From assembly GCF_036884655.1 (NCBI RefSeq), contig NC_088327.1, positions 17,135,001-17,199,000 of the forward strand: a stretch of DNA of 64,000 nt, given 5' to 3'. The position numbers and the translations under genes were made by a program. Under the pieces are notes generated by a model. That model saw only the letters and a list, made by a program, of their open reading frames with translations, did no database searches and was not told the DNA's origin. This document shows positions 10,187 to 21,795 of the stretch, piece after piece (position 1 is the stretch's first letter; every line of letters starts with the position of its first letter). The DNA comes from Musa acuminata AAA Group (lineage: Eukaryota > Streptophyta > Magnoliopsida > Zingiberales > Musaceae).

Positions 10187-11295
10187 TTCGAGAGTCCGCC
10201 GAAAGTCCGAAGAATCATCGCAAGTGCTATCGGAACCAACCGAGAAAGAATCAGGGACTTGCCGAAGTTATCGGAAGTCCACCGGAAAGATCGTTGGAGG
10301 TTCGCAGAGATCACCGAGAAGGTTCGGATACTTGCCAAAGACTCGTTGAACTCACCACAAGATCGAGAGCCTATTGGGAGTCCGTCGGAAGAAATCCGAG
10401 GGTGTATCGGAAGTCCGCCGGAAGTTCACCGGAAAGCTCGCCGGAAGGAAACTCAAAGTTACCAGTTAAAAATTTGCTTAGGGCTATGTCTTAATTTTGT
10501 AGTTTGCATATAATTTGGGTTAGGATTAAGGGTCAATCCTATAACCCGGTTAGGGGCCAATTGGGCCCGAGTTTGGACTAGTTTGGAGCCTAACCAGTGA
10601 GCTGGAACTGTCCAGATGGTGGCATTGCTGGACTGGGCGGTGGCACCTCCTAGAACCCGAGAGGTCTGGCGATGGCACCGCCGGTACACTGTCAGTGTCA
10701 GACACTAACAGGCGGTGGCACCGCTAGCACTGGGAAACCCAAAAGTAATTCAAATTTGGAGCCCAAATTTGAATCCTCTTAGGGCCTATAAATACCCCTC
10801 AATTCTCAATAGAGGACACAACTTTTTGACAAGTTAGAAAGTGAGAAAAAGCTTTATCAAAGTCTTGTTTACAATAGCTTAAGTGTTCACCTCCCTCTTT
10901 CTCTTTGAAAAATCTGTAAAAGTATGAACCACTTGTAAGAAGGTTGTAAGAGGGGTATTTGGTCCTTCCTCTTCAAAGTGATTTGCTAGTGGAAGTTGGG
11001 AGCCTCATCAAAGAAGGCTTCGAAAGTGGATGTAGGTCATTTGACTAAACCACTATACATCGTGGTGTTCCTTGAATGTGTGAGTGTTTAATTTTCTGAA
11101 CCATTTCTTTACTTAGCTGCAAATCATTCGGTTTTCATCTCTGTACTCTTGACTACCTTTACTCAAGCTATTTTAGCTAAGTTATCCTTCGTCGAATCGA
11201 AAACTCCACACATTTACGAAATCGATTTCAAAGTTACAAGTTTTAATCCACTGCACTAATTCACCCCCCCTCTTAGTGCCGCTTCGATCTTAACA
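10187..11295 (+). mobile_element. LTR fragment C
   Basis: Begins in the middle of a Sirevirus LTR (homologous to about 1815 onward in A). It carries a palindromic GGTGGCACCGCC-type cluster at about 10617-10725 and a TATAAATA box near 10789, and ends ...GATCTTAACA at 11295. Its U3 start would lie left of element A, outside the window. No PBS or gag follows, so it could be a 3' LTR or a solo LTR. Confidence 0.82.
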
Positions 11296-11422
11296 AACAT
11301 GACGGCGGAATTTGATAATAATCTTTTAAGAAATTATGGTAATTACTTTGGGTAGCTGTAGAGGGCTGATGGATGGCTATGGAAGGAAAGCGAGAGGCCA
11401 AGAACGTTACTCTGATACCAAG
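11296..11422 (-). mobile_element. 5' interior and PBS of a short-LTR retroelement
   Basis: A short stretch ending in ACTCTGATACCA (11409-11420), the reverse complement of a tRNA-Met primer-binding site, two bases before an LTR at 11423. It is the leader of a minus-strand element whose body is missing; LTR fragment C is joined directly to its left. Confidence 0.65.
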
Positions 11423-11821
11423 TGTTAGAACCCTTATGGATTCTAAGCTTAGGGTTGATCTCTTTAGGGGATATACCTCCTTGGAACTTTATAGGGGTTC
11501 CTTCCTCCAGGTTGCTGCTCAAAGGTTGCTAAAATAATTTATCTATTCATTGAGAAAAGAGGATGAATACATGACTATTTATAGGGCTTCTAAACCCCAA
11601 CTCCTAATAGGACTCCTACCCAAGACTCTTACTTCTAATCAACTCCTAATATGACTCCTACTTCTAACAACTTCTAATACTTCTCTAAGAAGTAACCTCC
11701 AAACTAATCCTAACCTTAGCTGACCTCTTCACCTCTTTAATAGGGGTCGGCTAGGTAGGTTTTACATGAATGCCCCTTTCAATGAAACTCAATTATGACT
11801 CTCCTAGCTAGAGTCCTAACA
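11423..11821 (-). mobile_element. 399-bp LTR related to gypsy element I
   Basis: On the minus strand it runs TGTTAGGACTC...GGGTTCTAACA. Internal text (CTATAGGGGTTC-like words, multiple short ACTCCTA repeats) resembles the 398-bp LTR at 50206-50603. A PBS lies on its left and a purine-rich tract (reverse complement of TTTTGCCCTTT) on its right, so interior-like sequence flanks both sides. Confidence 0.7.
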
Positions 11822-12351
11822 TTTTGCCCTTTCTCACTTTTGCATTAACGATTTTAAAGTTAAAAACTTTTCTAAAACACAACACATGCAGTTCAAAACT
11901 AATCTTTTGCACGAACAACCTAGTTCAAAACTAATCTTTTGCACGAACAACCTAGCTTTGATATCACTGTATGGAAATCTATGACAACATCACATGTGCA
12001 GCAAAAGAATAGAAAACAAAATCCCTAAATTTTCCAAAGATGTGTTCGTCATCATGCGAAGATTAATGCACAAAATCTGCAAAACTGAAAATCATGCATG
12101 AAATAGTTGTATTATCTAGGGAGATTATATATCCTTAAAAAATTACAGATCTATGGGAGAGGATGAAGGAGGTCAAGCGTCCTCCTCTCTAGCGGTGATC
12201 CATATAGTAGGGCTACGATGACACTCTTTAAATCTCCAGGCTTGTTATCTAAGGAGGAGAAGGGGAGAGGAGAATAGGAGGTGGCAACCAAGAAAACCTC
12301 TAGCCTATGGGTGTTTGGTTCCCTCCTATTTATAGAGGTCCCTGTCAACTT
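11822..12351 (-). mobile_element. remnant of a third LTR family
   Basis: A degenerate PBS (GCTTTGATATCA, 11955-11966) is followed at 11968 by TGTATGGAAATC, an LTR-like start. A TATA-like TCTATAAATAGG in reverse complement lies near 12326-12338. The LTR is cut off by element D at 12352. There is no coding region; the frames around 12151-12511 are short and unsupported. Confidence 0.5.
11892..11955. repeat. 32-bp perfect tandem duplication
   Basis: Two identical 32-bp units (11892-11923 and 11924-11955), each beginning TTCAAAACTAATC and ending CAACCTAG, directly before the degenerate PBS of the third LTR family. Confidence 0.9.
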
Positions 12352-13697
12352 TATTGAATCTTGGATTTTGATGATAAAATCAATTGAGAGAGTTTATAAT
12401 CTAATCTATGTTTTGAGTGACGTAGGACTAGCTTCAATCATGAAGAGACAATTAAAGCAGGAAGAATCAATGTTGGGCCGGAGTAGAACATGTCAGAAGA
12501 TTGGACATTAAGTTGGAGGATCATCAACGTATCGATAGAAGGCTTCATGCCATGAGTTCGGACATCAGGTCTAGAAGAGCGGACATTGCACCTAGAAGAT
12601 TGGAGTTACGAAGGTCAACATGCCAATTAAGCAAAAGGCCGCAAAAAAGGACGATGCACCGAAGGATTGGATGAAGCGCCGATGAACCAATGATATGCCA
12701 GACAACTTATGATTAATACTTTGTAATAATTATCTAGATCAAAGTAGTTTTAAGTTATAATTAGGTTAGAATTATGTCAACTCAATTAGGGGCCAATTGG
12801 GCCTATGTTAGGGTTGTTTTGGGCCAAGAGAAAGGCTCATTCAGTGACCCAAAAGTTGGGTCAGGCGGTGGCACCGCTAGAGGCTCAGTCTTCAAGACAT
12901 AATCTCTGAGACTATGTTAGGTGGTAGTACTGCCGGACTGGGCGGTGGTACCGCCTAGTGTCAAGTGGTGGTACCATCAGTTTGGGCAGTGGTACCCTCG
13001 AGACACAGTCTCCCAAACGATGTCAAGCAGTAGCACTATCAGACTGGGTGGTGGTACCACCTAGTGTTAGTACTGAAGGCGATAGTATCGCCCAATATAA
13101 GCAGTGGTACTGCCCAGAATAAGCGATGGCACCCCTAGTATCCTGAAAACCCAAGATGAGATCTTTTTTTGCTCTATTTTTGAAGTCATTTGGGGTCTAT
13201 AAATACCCCAGCTATTCCTGTACGGACAAGCATGAATTAGAGTAGAAAGGGGTTGTTATTATGGATTGCAAAATTGCTAAGTGTCCTCCTCCCTTTCTAG
13301 TTTTGAGATCATTCAAGAGAGGTGTGAGGCTTGTAACGGTTGTCTCCTAAACTCGTGAAAAGGAGAAAGAGTGTAAAAGGGTAATTGATCTTCGCTCATT
13401 GAAGGAAGATCAGTAGTGGAAGCCAATTGCCTCGAGTGAAGAGGAATCGGGAGTGGATGTAGGTCACGACGATCGAAGCATTATAAATCAGTTTGCATTT
13501 ATGTTTTACTATTACCTTTATTGTAAACTTCTTTACTTCCTCATTACTTTAACTGCACACTCTTACAAACGTTTTTAAAGTTAAACACTTCTTGGTACGA
13601 TTTTATTGTATGAAGATTTTTGACTTGACATGATTTTTACATGTGCACTAATTCAAACCCCCCCCCCCCCCCCTTTAGTACCAACTTGATCCTAACA
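12352..13697 (+). mobile_element. 5' LTR of element D
   Basis: Plus-strand Sirevirus LTR starting TATTGAATC and ending GATCCTAACA. It has many degraded GGTGGTACCGCC-type motifs (about 12858-13140), a CTATAAATACCCC box near 13197-13209, and a run of about 17 C near 13660-13675. The flanking AACTT (12347-12351) is the presumed left target duplication; the right copy is lost. Confidence 0.88.
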
Positions 13698-13699
13698 GT

Positions 13700-13710
13700 T
13701 GGTATCAGAG
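13700..13710 (+). other. primer-binding site of element D
   Basis: TGGTATCAGAG, complementary to the initiator tRNA-Met 3' end, two bases after the LTR. Confidence 0.88.
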
Positions 13711-13747
13711 TCATGTTTCACTTTATTTGGATTAACACCCAAGAGAG

Positions 13748-14707
13748 ATAACTTTTTTTGGCTTTTAAGAGTGTCACTCGATCGTTCGTCCTCCTATGTT
13801 CAATGGGACGGACTATACGTATTGAAAAACTTGAATGAGAGTATTCTTGCTTTCTTTAGATTTCAATTTATGGAATATCAATGAAAATGGTTTTCAAAAG
13901 TCTTCTAATCCAATGAACGAATGGAATGATTTGGAGAAGAAAACTTTTTCTTTGAATGCTAGAGCTATGAACGTTCTATTTTGTGCTTTGAATAAAAATA
14001 AGTTTAATCATATTTCTATTTGTGAAGTTGCACATGAGATTTGGCACACTCTTGAAATTATACATGAAGGCACATGTAGAGTTAAAGAGTCTAAAATAAA
14101 TCTTTTGATGCATGATTTTGAATTGTTTCGAATGAAGCCAAGCAAAACTATTATTAATATGTACACCTGTTTTACGGATGTCATCAATAGTTTAAAAGCT
14201 CTTGGCAAATATTTTTTGAATCTTGATCTTGTTAATAAAGTTTGACGATCTCTTTTTAAAAATTAGGATTCGAAAGTAACTGTAATACAAGAGGCAAAAG
14301 AATTAAACAAGTTGCCACTTGAAGAACTTATCGGGTCTTTGATAACATACGAAATGACTTGTGTGGCACATGACGAACTTGAGAACAACCTTCCAAAGAA
14401 CAGAAAGGATTTTGCACTTAGAACAAAAGAGGAGAACTCAAGCGAAAGCTCAAGTGATGATGAACTTGATCTCCTAACAACAAAGTTTAAAAAGTTCATA
14501 AAATAAGAATCAAAAAATAAAAATAAACTTAAAAAGAAGAGGTTGCCAAAGAAGAAGGCACTCAAGGCGAATTGGGATAAATCGAGTATCTCCGAAGATG
14601 AAGAGTAAACCAACAAAGACAAAGTGGTGAACTATGCCTTGGTGGCTCTCGACGATGAGGTAAACGACTCACCCGAAACCTCTTTATCTTACTATGAAAT
14701 TACTTGA
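13748..14707 (+). pseudogene. decayed Sirevirus gag of element D
   Basis: Homologous to the intact gag of element B but broken. The start codon is ATA (13748-13750) instead of ATG, the first 30 codons contain a frameshift and stop codons, and a stop and frameshift follow near 14243. Recognisable blocks include NEWNDLEKKTFSLNARAMN, MYTCFTDVINSLKALGK and LEELIGSLITYEM. The CCHC zinc knuckle is absent: lysine-rich sequence leads straight into an acidic SSISEDEE block. The final in-frame stop is TGA at 14705-14707. No pol follows. Confidence 0.85.
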
Positions 14708-16383
14708 TATATTTCATGAGTTATTTTTAAATTAGTTAGTAAGAAATAAAAAATAATAATATAAAAAAATCATGCTTCTATTTCTAATGATTTTGAAAAC
14801 TTAAAAAATTTGAGCATGACAATTGCATGTTAACTCCTAGCACTAAGTATGAAGAGTTAGATTCACTTAAGAAGAAAAAAGCATTACTACAACAAACAAA
14901 TTGATTTTAATTGAAGATGTTTTATATTCAATGAAATTATGCTTGATGATTTTATATTATGTATGAGGATTTGAAGTAATGATGATTTGAAATCTTATGT
15001 TTTGGAATTATGTGTTACACTTTTGATCATAATGAGTTTTCATGATGATGCTTATTTTTTTGGGGGGTTTAAACGATGATGCATGGTTTTGCCTTAGAAA
15101 ATAATGGCATGAAATCAATCACATGGAGGAATGCATTATTTTTCTTGAAAATTTCTCAATCTCTATCATATCGAGTTTTCATCTTGGAGATCTTTAGTGA
15201 TGAAGCTATTTATATTTTGAATCTCTTGAAATATGATTCTTTCTTTTTGCTATTTGACTTATCCAAATACACAATGATATGTCACTTGACTTCTTGATGT
15301 TTATAATTTTTATGTACAACTCCTTTGTATCTATGGTTGTATACCTTTTGTCATGATTTAAAAATTGATATAAAGGGAAAAGAATAATAATATTGTATTC
15401 TTCCCTTCTCTTTGACAATAACAAAGGTGGAGAAAGTCTTGCTAGTCCACATAATTCAAGAAGAAGCAAAAACTTGTAAACTTGCAAGAATTTCTACCTT
15501 GCAAAAAGGGCAAAACTTGCTAGCTTGCTCCTCTCAAAAGAGAAGCAAGAAGTGCTATCTTACACATCTTAAGAGAAGCAAAACTTGCATATCTCAAGGG
15601 AGGCAATACTCACGATGCATGTTCTAACTTACACATCTCAAAATTATTGCTAGCTTGTATGTTGTAAAACTTGTATATCTCAAAATACTTGCTAGCTTGC
15701 ATGTTCTAAAATGATATAAAACTTGCTATTTACTATCTTGCATTCTCTTTCAAAAACTTGCTAGCTTGCACATCGTAAAGAAAAGCAAACTTGCTAGATT
15801 GCTCATCTCAAAAAAGAAATAAAGTTTGCTAGCTTGCCCATTTCAAGAAAATGCAAAAACATGCTATCTTGCACATCTTAATATATACAAAAAATTTGCT
15901 AACTTTTATATCTGAAAAACTTGCTAACTTGCATGATGATATATGCAATGATGTTTCAAAAACTTAAAATTATGTTTATAATGGAATGATTTGAAATTAT
16001 ATCTCAAAAACTTACTAGTTGCACTTCTCCTTTTTGTTGATAACAAAGGGGGATAAGGTATGATGATGATCATGCATGGTATGATTTTATTATGAATAAT
16101 GATTTGGAATCATGTATAAAATGATGATTTTATAATTTAAAAATAAATATGATTTGGTATTATGCAAGCAATAATTCAACTTATGATTTGGAATGATGCA
16201 TGCAATACTCATGATTTTACTATGATGATGTATATGATGTGTGCATATAATGTGATTCATGATTAAAATTATTTCAACTTGGATTAGAAGGTCAATATTT
16301 ATTTTAATGATGTATTATTTCAATATGACATATTGATAGGGGGAGTTTAGTTTAAACTCCGTCATCAATTGGTTGTCATCATC
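14708..16383 (+). mobile_element. non-coding interior of element D
   Basis: AT-rich, no pol. A repeat array with TTGCTAGCTTGCA and AAGAGAAGCAAA words runs from about 15440 to 15950. PPT-like hairpins lie at about 15404-15434 and 16023-16055. This is the same layout as the interior of B in the opposite orientation. Confidence 0.82.
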
Positions 16384-16397
16384 AAAAAGAGGGAGAT
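16384..16397 (+). other. polypurine tract of element D
   Basis: AAAAAGAGGGAGAT directly before TGTTGAATC at 16398; one G-to-A change from the consensus. Confidence 0.82.
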
Positions 16398-16868
16398 TGT
16401 TGAATCTCGGATTTTGATTACGAAACCAATTGATAGAGTTTATGATCTAATCTGCATTTTGAGTAACGTAGGACTAGCTTCGATCATGAAGAGACAATTA
16501 AAGAATGAAGAATTAATGTTGGGCCGAAGTGGAATATGTCAGAAGATTGGACTTCGAGCCGGAGGATCGATCGACATGTCGGCAGAAGGCTTCGTGCCAT
16601 GAGTTCGGGCATCAAGTCTAGAAGAGCAGACATTATGGCAAGAAGATTGGAGTTGTGAAGGTCAACATGCCGATTAGGCAAAAGGCCGCAAAAGAGGACG
16701 ATGCGTCGATGAACCAATGACATACCGAACAACTTGTGATTAATGCTTTATAATAATTGTCTATATCGAAGTAGTTTTAAGTTGTAATTGGGTTGGAATT
16801 AGGCCAACTCAATTAGGGTATAATTTGGCCTATGTTGGGGCTGTTTTGGGCCAAGAGAAAGGCTCATT
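16398..16868 (+). mobile_element. truncated 3' LTR of element D
   Basis: The first ~470 bp of a Sirevirus LTR (U3). It stops after AAAGGCTCATTTA, where it jumps into sequence that normally lies upstream of a PPT (GTTTAAACTCC). No palindrome cluster, TATA box or LTR end remains. Confidence 0.82.
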
Positions 16869-16918
16869 TAGTTTAAACTCCATTATCAATTTGTTATCAT
16901 TATAAAAAAGGGAGAGAT
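16869..16918 (+). other. second pre-PPT and PPT segment
   Basis: GTTTAAACTCC followed by a purine tract AAAAAAGGGAGAGAT that abuts a new LTR start at 16919. Two PPT/LTR starts therefore lie 521 bp apart in the same orientation. The sequences differ too much for a recent local duplication. Confidence 0.75.
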
Positions 16919-17581
16919 TGTTGAATCTTTAATTTTGATGATGAAATCAATTGATGAGTATCGATCTAATCTGCATTTTGAGTGATGCAAGACTAATTTC
17001 GATCAGAAAGGGCAAATTGATTGAAGCAAGAGGAATCAGATGTTGGGCCGGAGTTGAATATGTTAGAAGATTGGACGTTAGACCGGAGGAATAGTCAACG
17101 TGTCGGCAGAAGGCTTCGTGTCATAAATTCGAGTATCGAGCTGAAGGATTGGACATTGCGCCAAGGAGATCGGAAGGAGAGGACGATGCACCGAAGGATC
17201 GGATGAAGCTCCGGAAGAACTAATGACATGCTGGACAATAGATAATTCGTGTTTTGTAATAACTTGTCAAGATCAAGTTAGTTTATGTTGTTATTAGGTT
17301 GATTTAGAACATAATTAGGCCAACTCAATTAGAGATCAATTGGGCCCGAATTAGGGTTGTTTTGGGCTAATAGAAAGGCCCATTCAGTGACCCAAAAGTT
17401 GGATCAGGCGGTGGCACTGCTAGTGGCTCAGTCTCCGAGACACAATCTCCAAGACTATGTCAAGCGGTAGTACCGCCAGACTAGGCGGTGATATCGCCTA
17501 GTGTTAGTGCTAAGGCGGTGGTACCACCCAACATAAGCGATGGTACCACTAGTATCTTGAAACCTAGGGATGAAACACTTT
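16919..17581 (+). mobile_element. LTR of element E, left part
   Basis: Starts TGTTGAATC, includes degraded GGTGGTACC motifs at about 17400-17550, and is interrupted after ACTTT (17577-17581) by a solo LTR. Confidence 0.86.
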
Positions 17582-18889
17582 TGTTATGATCGAGTTGGCA
17601 CTAAGAGGGGGGGGGGGGGGGGTGTGAATTAGTGCAGTGGATAAAAGAGTTCGTTTAAAAAAACTTCGTACATTAAAACAAAAATCGATCTAGGAAGATA
17701 GCTTGAAAGCATGTTTATTCGTAAGGGTAGTGAAAGCCAAGTAAGGAGGATGTGAAACAATTGCAGAGTAAGTAAATGATAATAATAAAAATGTAAACCA
17801 AAATTTATAGTGGTTCGGTCGTTGCAACCTATATCCACTTCTGATTCCTCCTCTATCGAGGTCACCAGTGTCTACTAATGGTATTTCTTCAATAGGCGAA
17901 GACCAACCACCTCTTTACAGTGCTTTCTCCTTTTCACGGGTTTAGGAGATAACCCTTACAAGCCTCACACCTCTTTTGAATGATTACAAATCTAAGGAGA
18001 GGGAGAAGGAGAACTCTTCTCACTTTTACAACACTTTTAAAACCCCAACAATTAGAATTTTTCAATACTTTGATTGCACTTTTGTTACTCTTTCATGCAG
18101 AAAAGGGTGGGGTATTTATAGGCCCTAATGGCTTCAGAATTGGAGCCAAAAAGTGTTACATCCTTGGATTTCCGGGTATTGGCGATACCACCGCCATTAT
18201 TGGGTGGTACCACCGCCTGACACTAGGTGGTACCACTGCCTGACACTAGGTGGTACGACTGCTTAACAAAGCTTGGAGCCTGCTCTGGTGGTACCACTAC
18301 TTGACAGCATTAATTGTCAATGGTACCACCACCCAGACCACTTGGGAGACTGAGTCATCAGGCGATGCCACCGCCGGTCGTGACTTCAGGTGCTGAATGA
18401 GCTGTTCAACTAGCTCAATTCAGCCCTGTTAAGAGCCCAATTGGCCCCTAACTAAGTTAGTGGAATTATCTCTCAATCCTAACTCAACTTAAGGTCTAAC
18501 TATGACAATTTAAGACATTAACTAAGTAATCTTGGTCTGGTATATCAATTGTTCTTCCGGCGAGCTTCCGGCGAACTTCCAACAATCTCTTGGTAATTTT
18601 CTAGTGGACTCCTAGCAAGCTCTTGGACTTTACGACGATATTCTTAGTGAGTTTCAATGAGCTTCTTTGGCAAGCTCCTGGACTTGGTCAATTCCGGGAG
18701 AACTTCTGATGAACGTCTAGACTTTCAACGAACTCTCGAACTCCCAACGAAATCTCGATCTTGCCTCCAGCCCAACATATGCTTTATGCCTTACTGCTAT
18801 CGTAGTTAACCCTGCACACTTTTCTCAACATATGGATTAGATCAAACACTTTACTAATTGATTTCATCATCAAAATATGAGATTCAACA
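17582..18889 (-). mobile_element. solo Sirevirus LTR with TSD ACTTT
   Basis: A single 1,308-bp minus-strand LTR running TGTTATGATC...GATTCAACA on the plus strand, flanked by a perfect 5-bp duplication ACTTT (17577-17581 and 18890-18894). No interior is present, so it is the product of LTR-LTR recombination that removed the body. It contains a run of about 15 G near 17607-17621, a TATTTATAGGCCC box near 18113-18125 and palindromic motifs at about 18181-18385. Confidence 0.93.
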
Positions 18890-19420
18890 ACTTTAAGGCT
18901 CTAAGTTTGAATCCATTTGGGGCCTATAAATACCCCTCTCATCCCTGCTCAGATTACGAAAGAACTGAGAGCAAAAAGAAAGAAAAATACTATTGTAATC
19001 TTATAAGAACTCCTCTCAAGCTCTAAGTGTTGGTGAAGTTTAAGAGAGGAGGTAGTGGGGGATGTAAAGGTTCTCTCATGAACCTATCAAAAAGAGAATC
19101 GAGTTGTAAGGGTAGTTGATCTTCACCGACTGAAAGAAGATCGATAGTGGAAGTTGGTGGCCTCAAGTAAAAAGAAATCGGGAGTGGATGTAGGTCACGA
19201 CGACCGAACCACTATAAATCTAGTTTGTATTTACTTTGAACTTTTTATTTTTATTATAAACTGATTTCTTACTTTCACTATGCTTACGAACCCTTTCAAG
19301 TTTAAACTCATCTTTCCGATATCGGTTTTTATCGAAATGAAGATTTCTGAATCGACGTAATTTTTATCGTTGCACTAATTCAACCCCCCACCCCTCTTAG
19401 TGTCATTCTTGATCCTAACA
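18890..19420 (+). mobile_element. LTR of element E, right part
   Basis: Begins with the second ACTTT, includes CCTATAAATACCCC near 18923-18936, and ends GATCCTAACA. A PBS follows, so this LTR serves as the 5' LTR of E although a PPT also precedes it. Confidence 0.87.
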
Positions 19421-19422
19421 AT

Positions 19423-19433
19423 TGGTATCAGAG
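19423..19433 (+). other. primer-binding site of element E
   Basis: TGGTATCAGAG, two bases after the LTR end at 19420. Confidence 0.87.
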
Positions 19434-19469
19434 TCATATTTTTCTAATTTGTTTTAACACCTAAGAGAA

Positions 19470-20006
19470 ATAAATCTTTTCAGCTTTCAAGAGGGTCACT
19501 CTATCATTCGTTCTCCTATGTTCAATGGGATGGTATATACATATTGAAAAACTTGAATGGGAGTTTTTTTACTTTCTTTGAACTTTGATTTATGGAATAT
19601 CATTGAACTTGGCTTTCAAACCCCCTCTAGACCTATAAATGAATGGAATGACTTTGAGAAAAAAATCATTTTTTTAAAATGAAAAAGCTATGAATGTTTT
19701 GTTTTGTACTTTGAATAAAAATGAGTTTAATCGGATTTCCATTTGTGAAATTGCGCATGACATTTGGCACATACTTGAAATCACACACGAAGGCACTAGT
19801 AGAGTTAAAGATTAAAAAATTAAGCTTTTGATGCATGATTTTGAATTGTTTCATATGAAGGCAAGCAAAATTATTATTGACATGTACACCCGTTTTACGG
19901 ATGTCATCAATAGTTTAAAAGCTCTTGGAAAATATTTTTTAAATTTTGAACTTATTAATAAAGTTTTACAATCTCTTTCTAAAAATTGGGATTCGAAAGT
20001 AATGGT
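19470..20006 (+). pseudogene. decayed gag of element E, 5' part
   Basis: Homologous to B gag. The start codon is ATA (19470-19472), and stops and frameshifts occur in the first 300 bases. A later block reads MYTRFTDVINSLKALGK. The gene is cut at 20006 by insertion of element F and resumes at 26363. Confidence 0.85.
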
Positions 20007-21795
20007 TGTTAGGATCGAGAGCACTAAGAGGGGGGGGGGGGGGGGGTGAATTAGTGCAGCGGAAAACTTTCTACGATTAAAATCGAAAACTGCGTTCGAA
20101 CGATAAAAATGATTTCTGTGTAAAATCCGATTCTAAGCAAGATGATATTAAAGTTAATCTATGCAGGCAGTTTGCAGCTATGATGAAAACCAGAATATAA
20201 GCGCAAACTGAAATCCGACGTTCGTACGAAGAAACTGATTTACGTCTAAATGCTGATTCGTAAATCACTTGATTAGGCAAGATGCAGTTTAAGCAAGAGT
20301 ATGAAGGCAGTTTGCAGTTATGGTAAAGCTCAAAACGTAAACGCAATCTGCAATATGATGATCGTACGAAAAAGTAGATTTACGTCTAAACGCTGATTCG
20401 GAGAGTAAAAGGCTTGAAACCCGATCGTAAAAGCGCAGAAGGTAGTAAGCTTCAGAGGAGGTTTGCAGTAAAGATAATATGCTCAAAGTAAATGCAAACC
20501 AAGATTTAGAGTGGTTCGGTCAATCTTGACCTACTCCACTTTTGGCTTCCTCCACCGACGAGGTCACCGACGTCAACTAGAGGCCTTCCTTCAATAGGGG
20601 AAAGCCAATCACCCTTTTACAGTTTCACTCCTTTTGACGGGCTTAGGAGATAACCCTTACAGAATTTTCTCTCCTCTCTTTACAACTCCGAACTTGGAAG
20701 AAAAGAGGGAGAAGAACTTTTGGCCTTTACAACAATTTTGAGCTATAAGAATCACAGAAAAAGATCAAGATTTCGGTGTATGTCTGTGCTCTTTCAGTGC
20801 AGAATGGGTGGGGTATTTATAGGCCCCAACCCAGTTCAAATTTGAAGCTCAAAACTGTAAATTCCCGGAATTCCGAGATCAGGCGATTGCACCTCCTGAC
20901 CAGAGCGGTTGCACCGCTTGGCAGAGCTCGAAGACTGAGCCTCTGGGCGGTGCCACCTCCTGTCAGGGGCGGTTGCACCTCCTGCCAGAGCTCGAAGACT
21001 GAGCTCAGGCGGTTGCACCTCCTGACTAAAGCGGTTGCACCGCCTGCCAGAGCTCGAAGACTGAGCTCAGACGATGCCACCTCTTGTCAAGGGTGGTTGC
21101 ACCTCCTGCCAGAGCTCAAAGACTGAGCTCAGGCGGTGCAACCTCCTGACTGGGGCGGTTGCACCGCCCAGTCTCGCTCGGAGACTGCCTCTTGGGCGGT
21201 GCTACCTCCTAGCACTATTTCAGGTCCGAATGGGTTGATTCATTCAGCCCAATTTGGGTCTTTCAGGGGCCCGATTGCCCCAAGATTAAGTTAATGGGAT
21301 CACCTCCCATTTCTAACTTAATCATTGTGCTAACTACGATTATTTCCTAAGACATTTACTGCAACTTGCTCCGGTACGTCAATCACTTCTTCCGACGAGC
21401 TTCCGGCGAACTTCCGTCGATCATCCGATGAACCCTCGGTGATGCTCCTGCGGACTTCCGGCAAACTCCTGGACTTGCAACGATCCACTTGGCGAGTTCC
21501 GACGAGCTTCTTTGGCAAGCTCCTGGACTTCTCATATTTGTTCCCGTAGAACCTCCGATGACCGTCCGAACTTCCGTAGAACTCTCGAACTCCCAACGTG
21601 ATCATTGTCTTGACTCCGGCGCAACTCCTTCTGCATGTCTTACTTTCATCGTAGTTAATCCTGCACATGTAAACAAAACTTCGATCGAGACAATTAATCC
21701 TAAGCAATTAACCAAGTTGTCTGGCATGTCATTGGTCCCTCGATGCTTCGTCCGATTCTTCGGCGCATCGTCCTTTCCTACGGCCTATTGCCCAA
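20007..21795 (-). mobile_element. 3' LTR of element F, U3 end deleted
   Basis: Matches the 2,050-bp 5' LTR from its U5 end as far as TATTGCCCAA. The last ~255 bp (U3 start) and the PPT are missing. A G-run of about 17 lies near 20030-20046. Palindromic/GGTTGCACC motifs with CTCGAAGACTGAGCTC spacers fill about 20880-21210. Confidence 0.9.

Noticed and set aside
13660..13675. Long C and G runs as assembly gaps or errors
   Set aside because: Every Sirevirus LTR has a run at this position, so the feature is real, although exact lengths may be unreliable.
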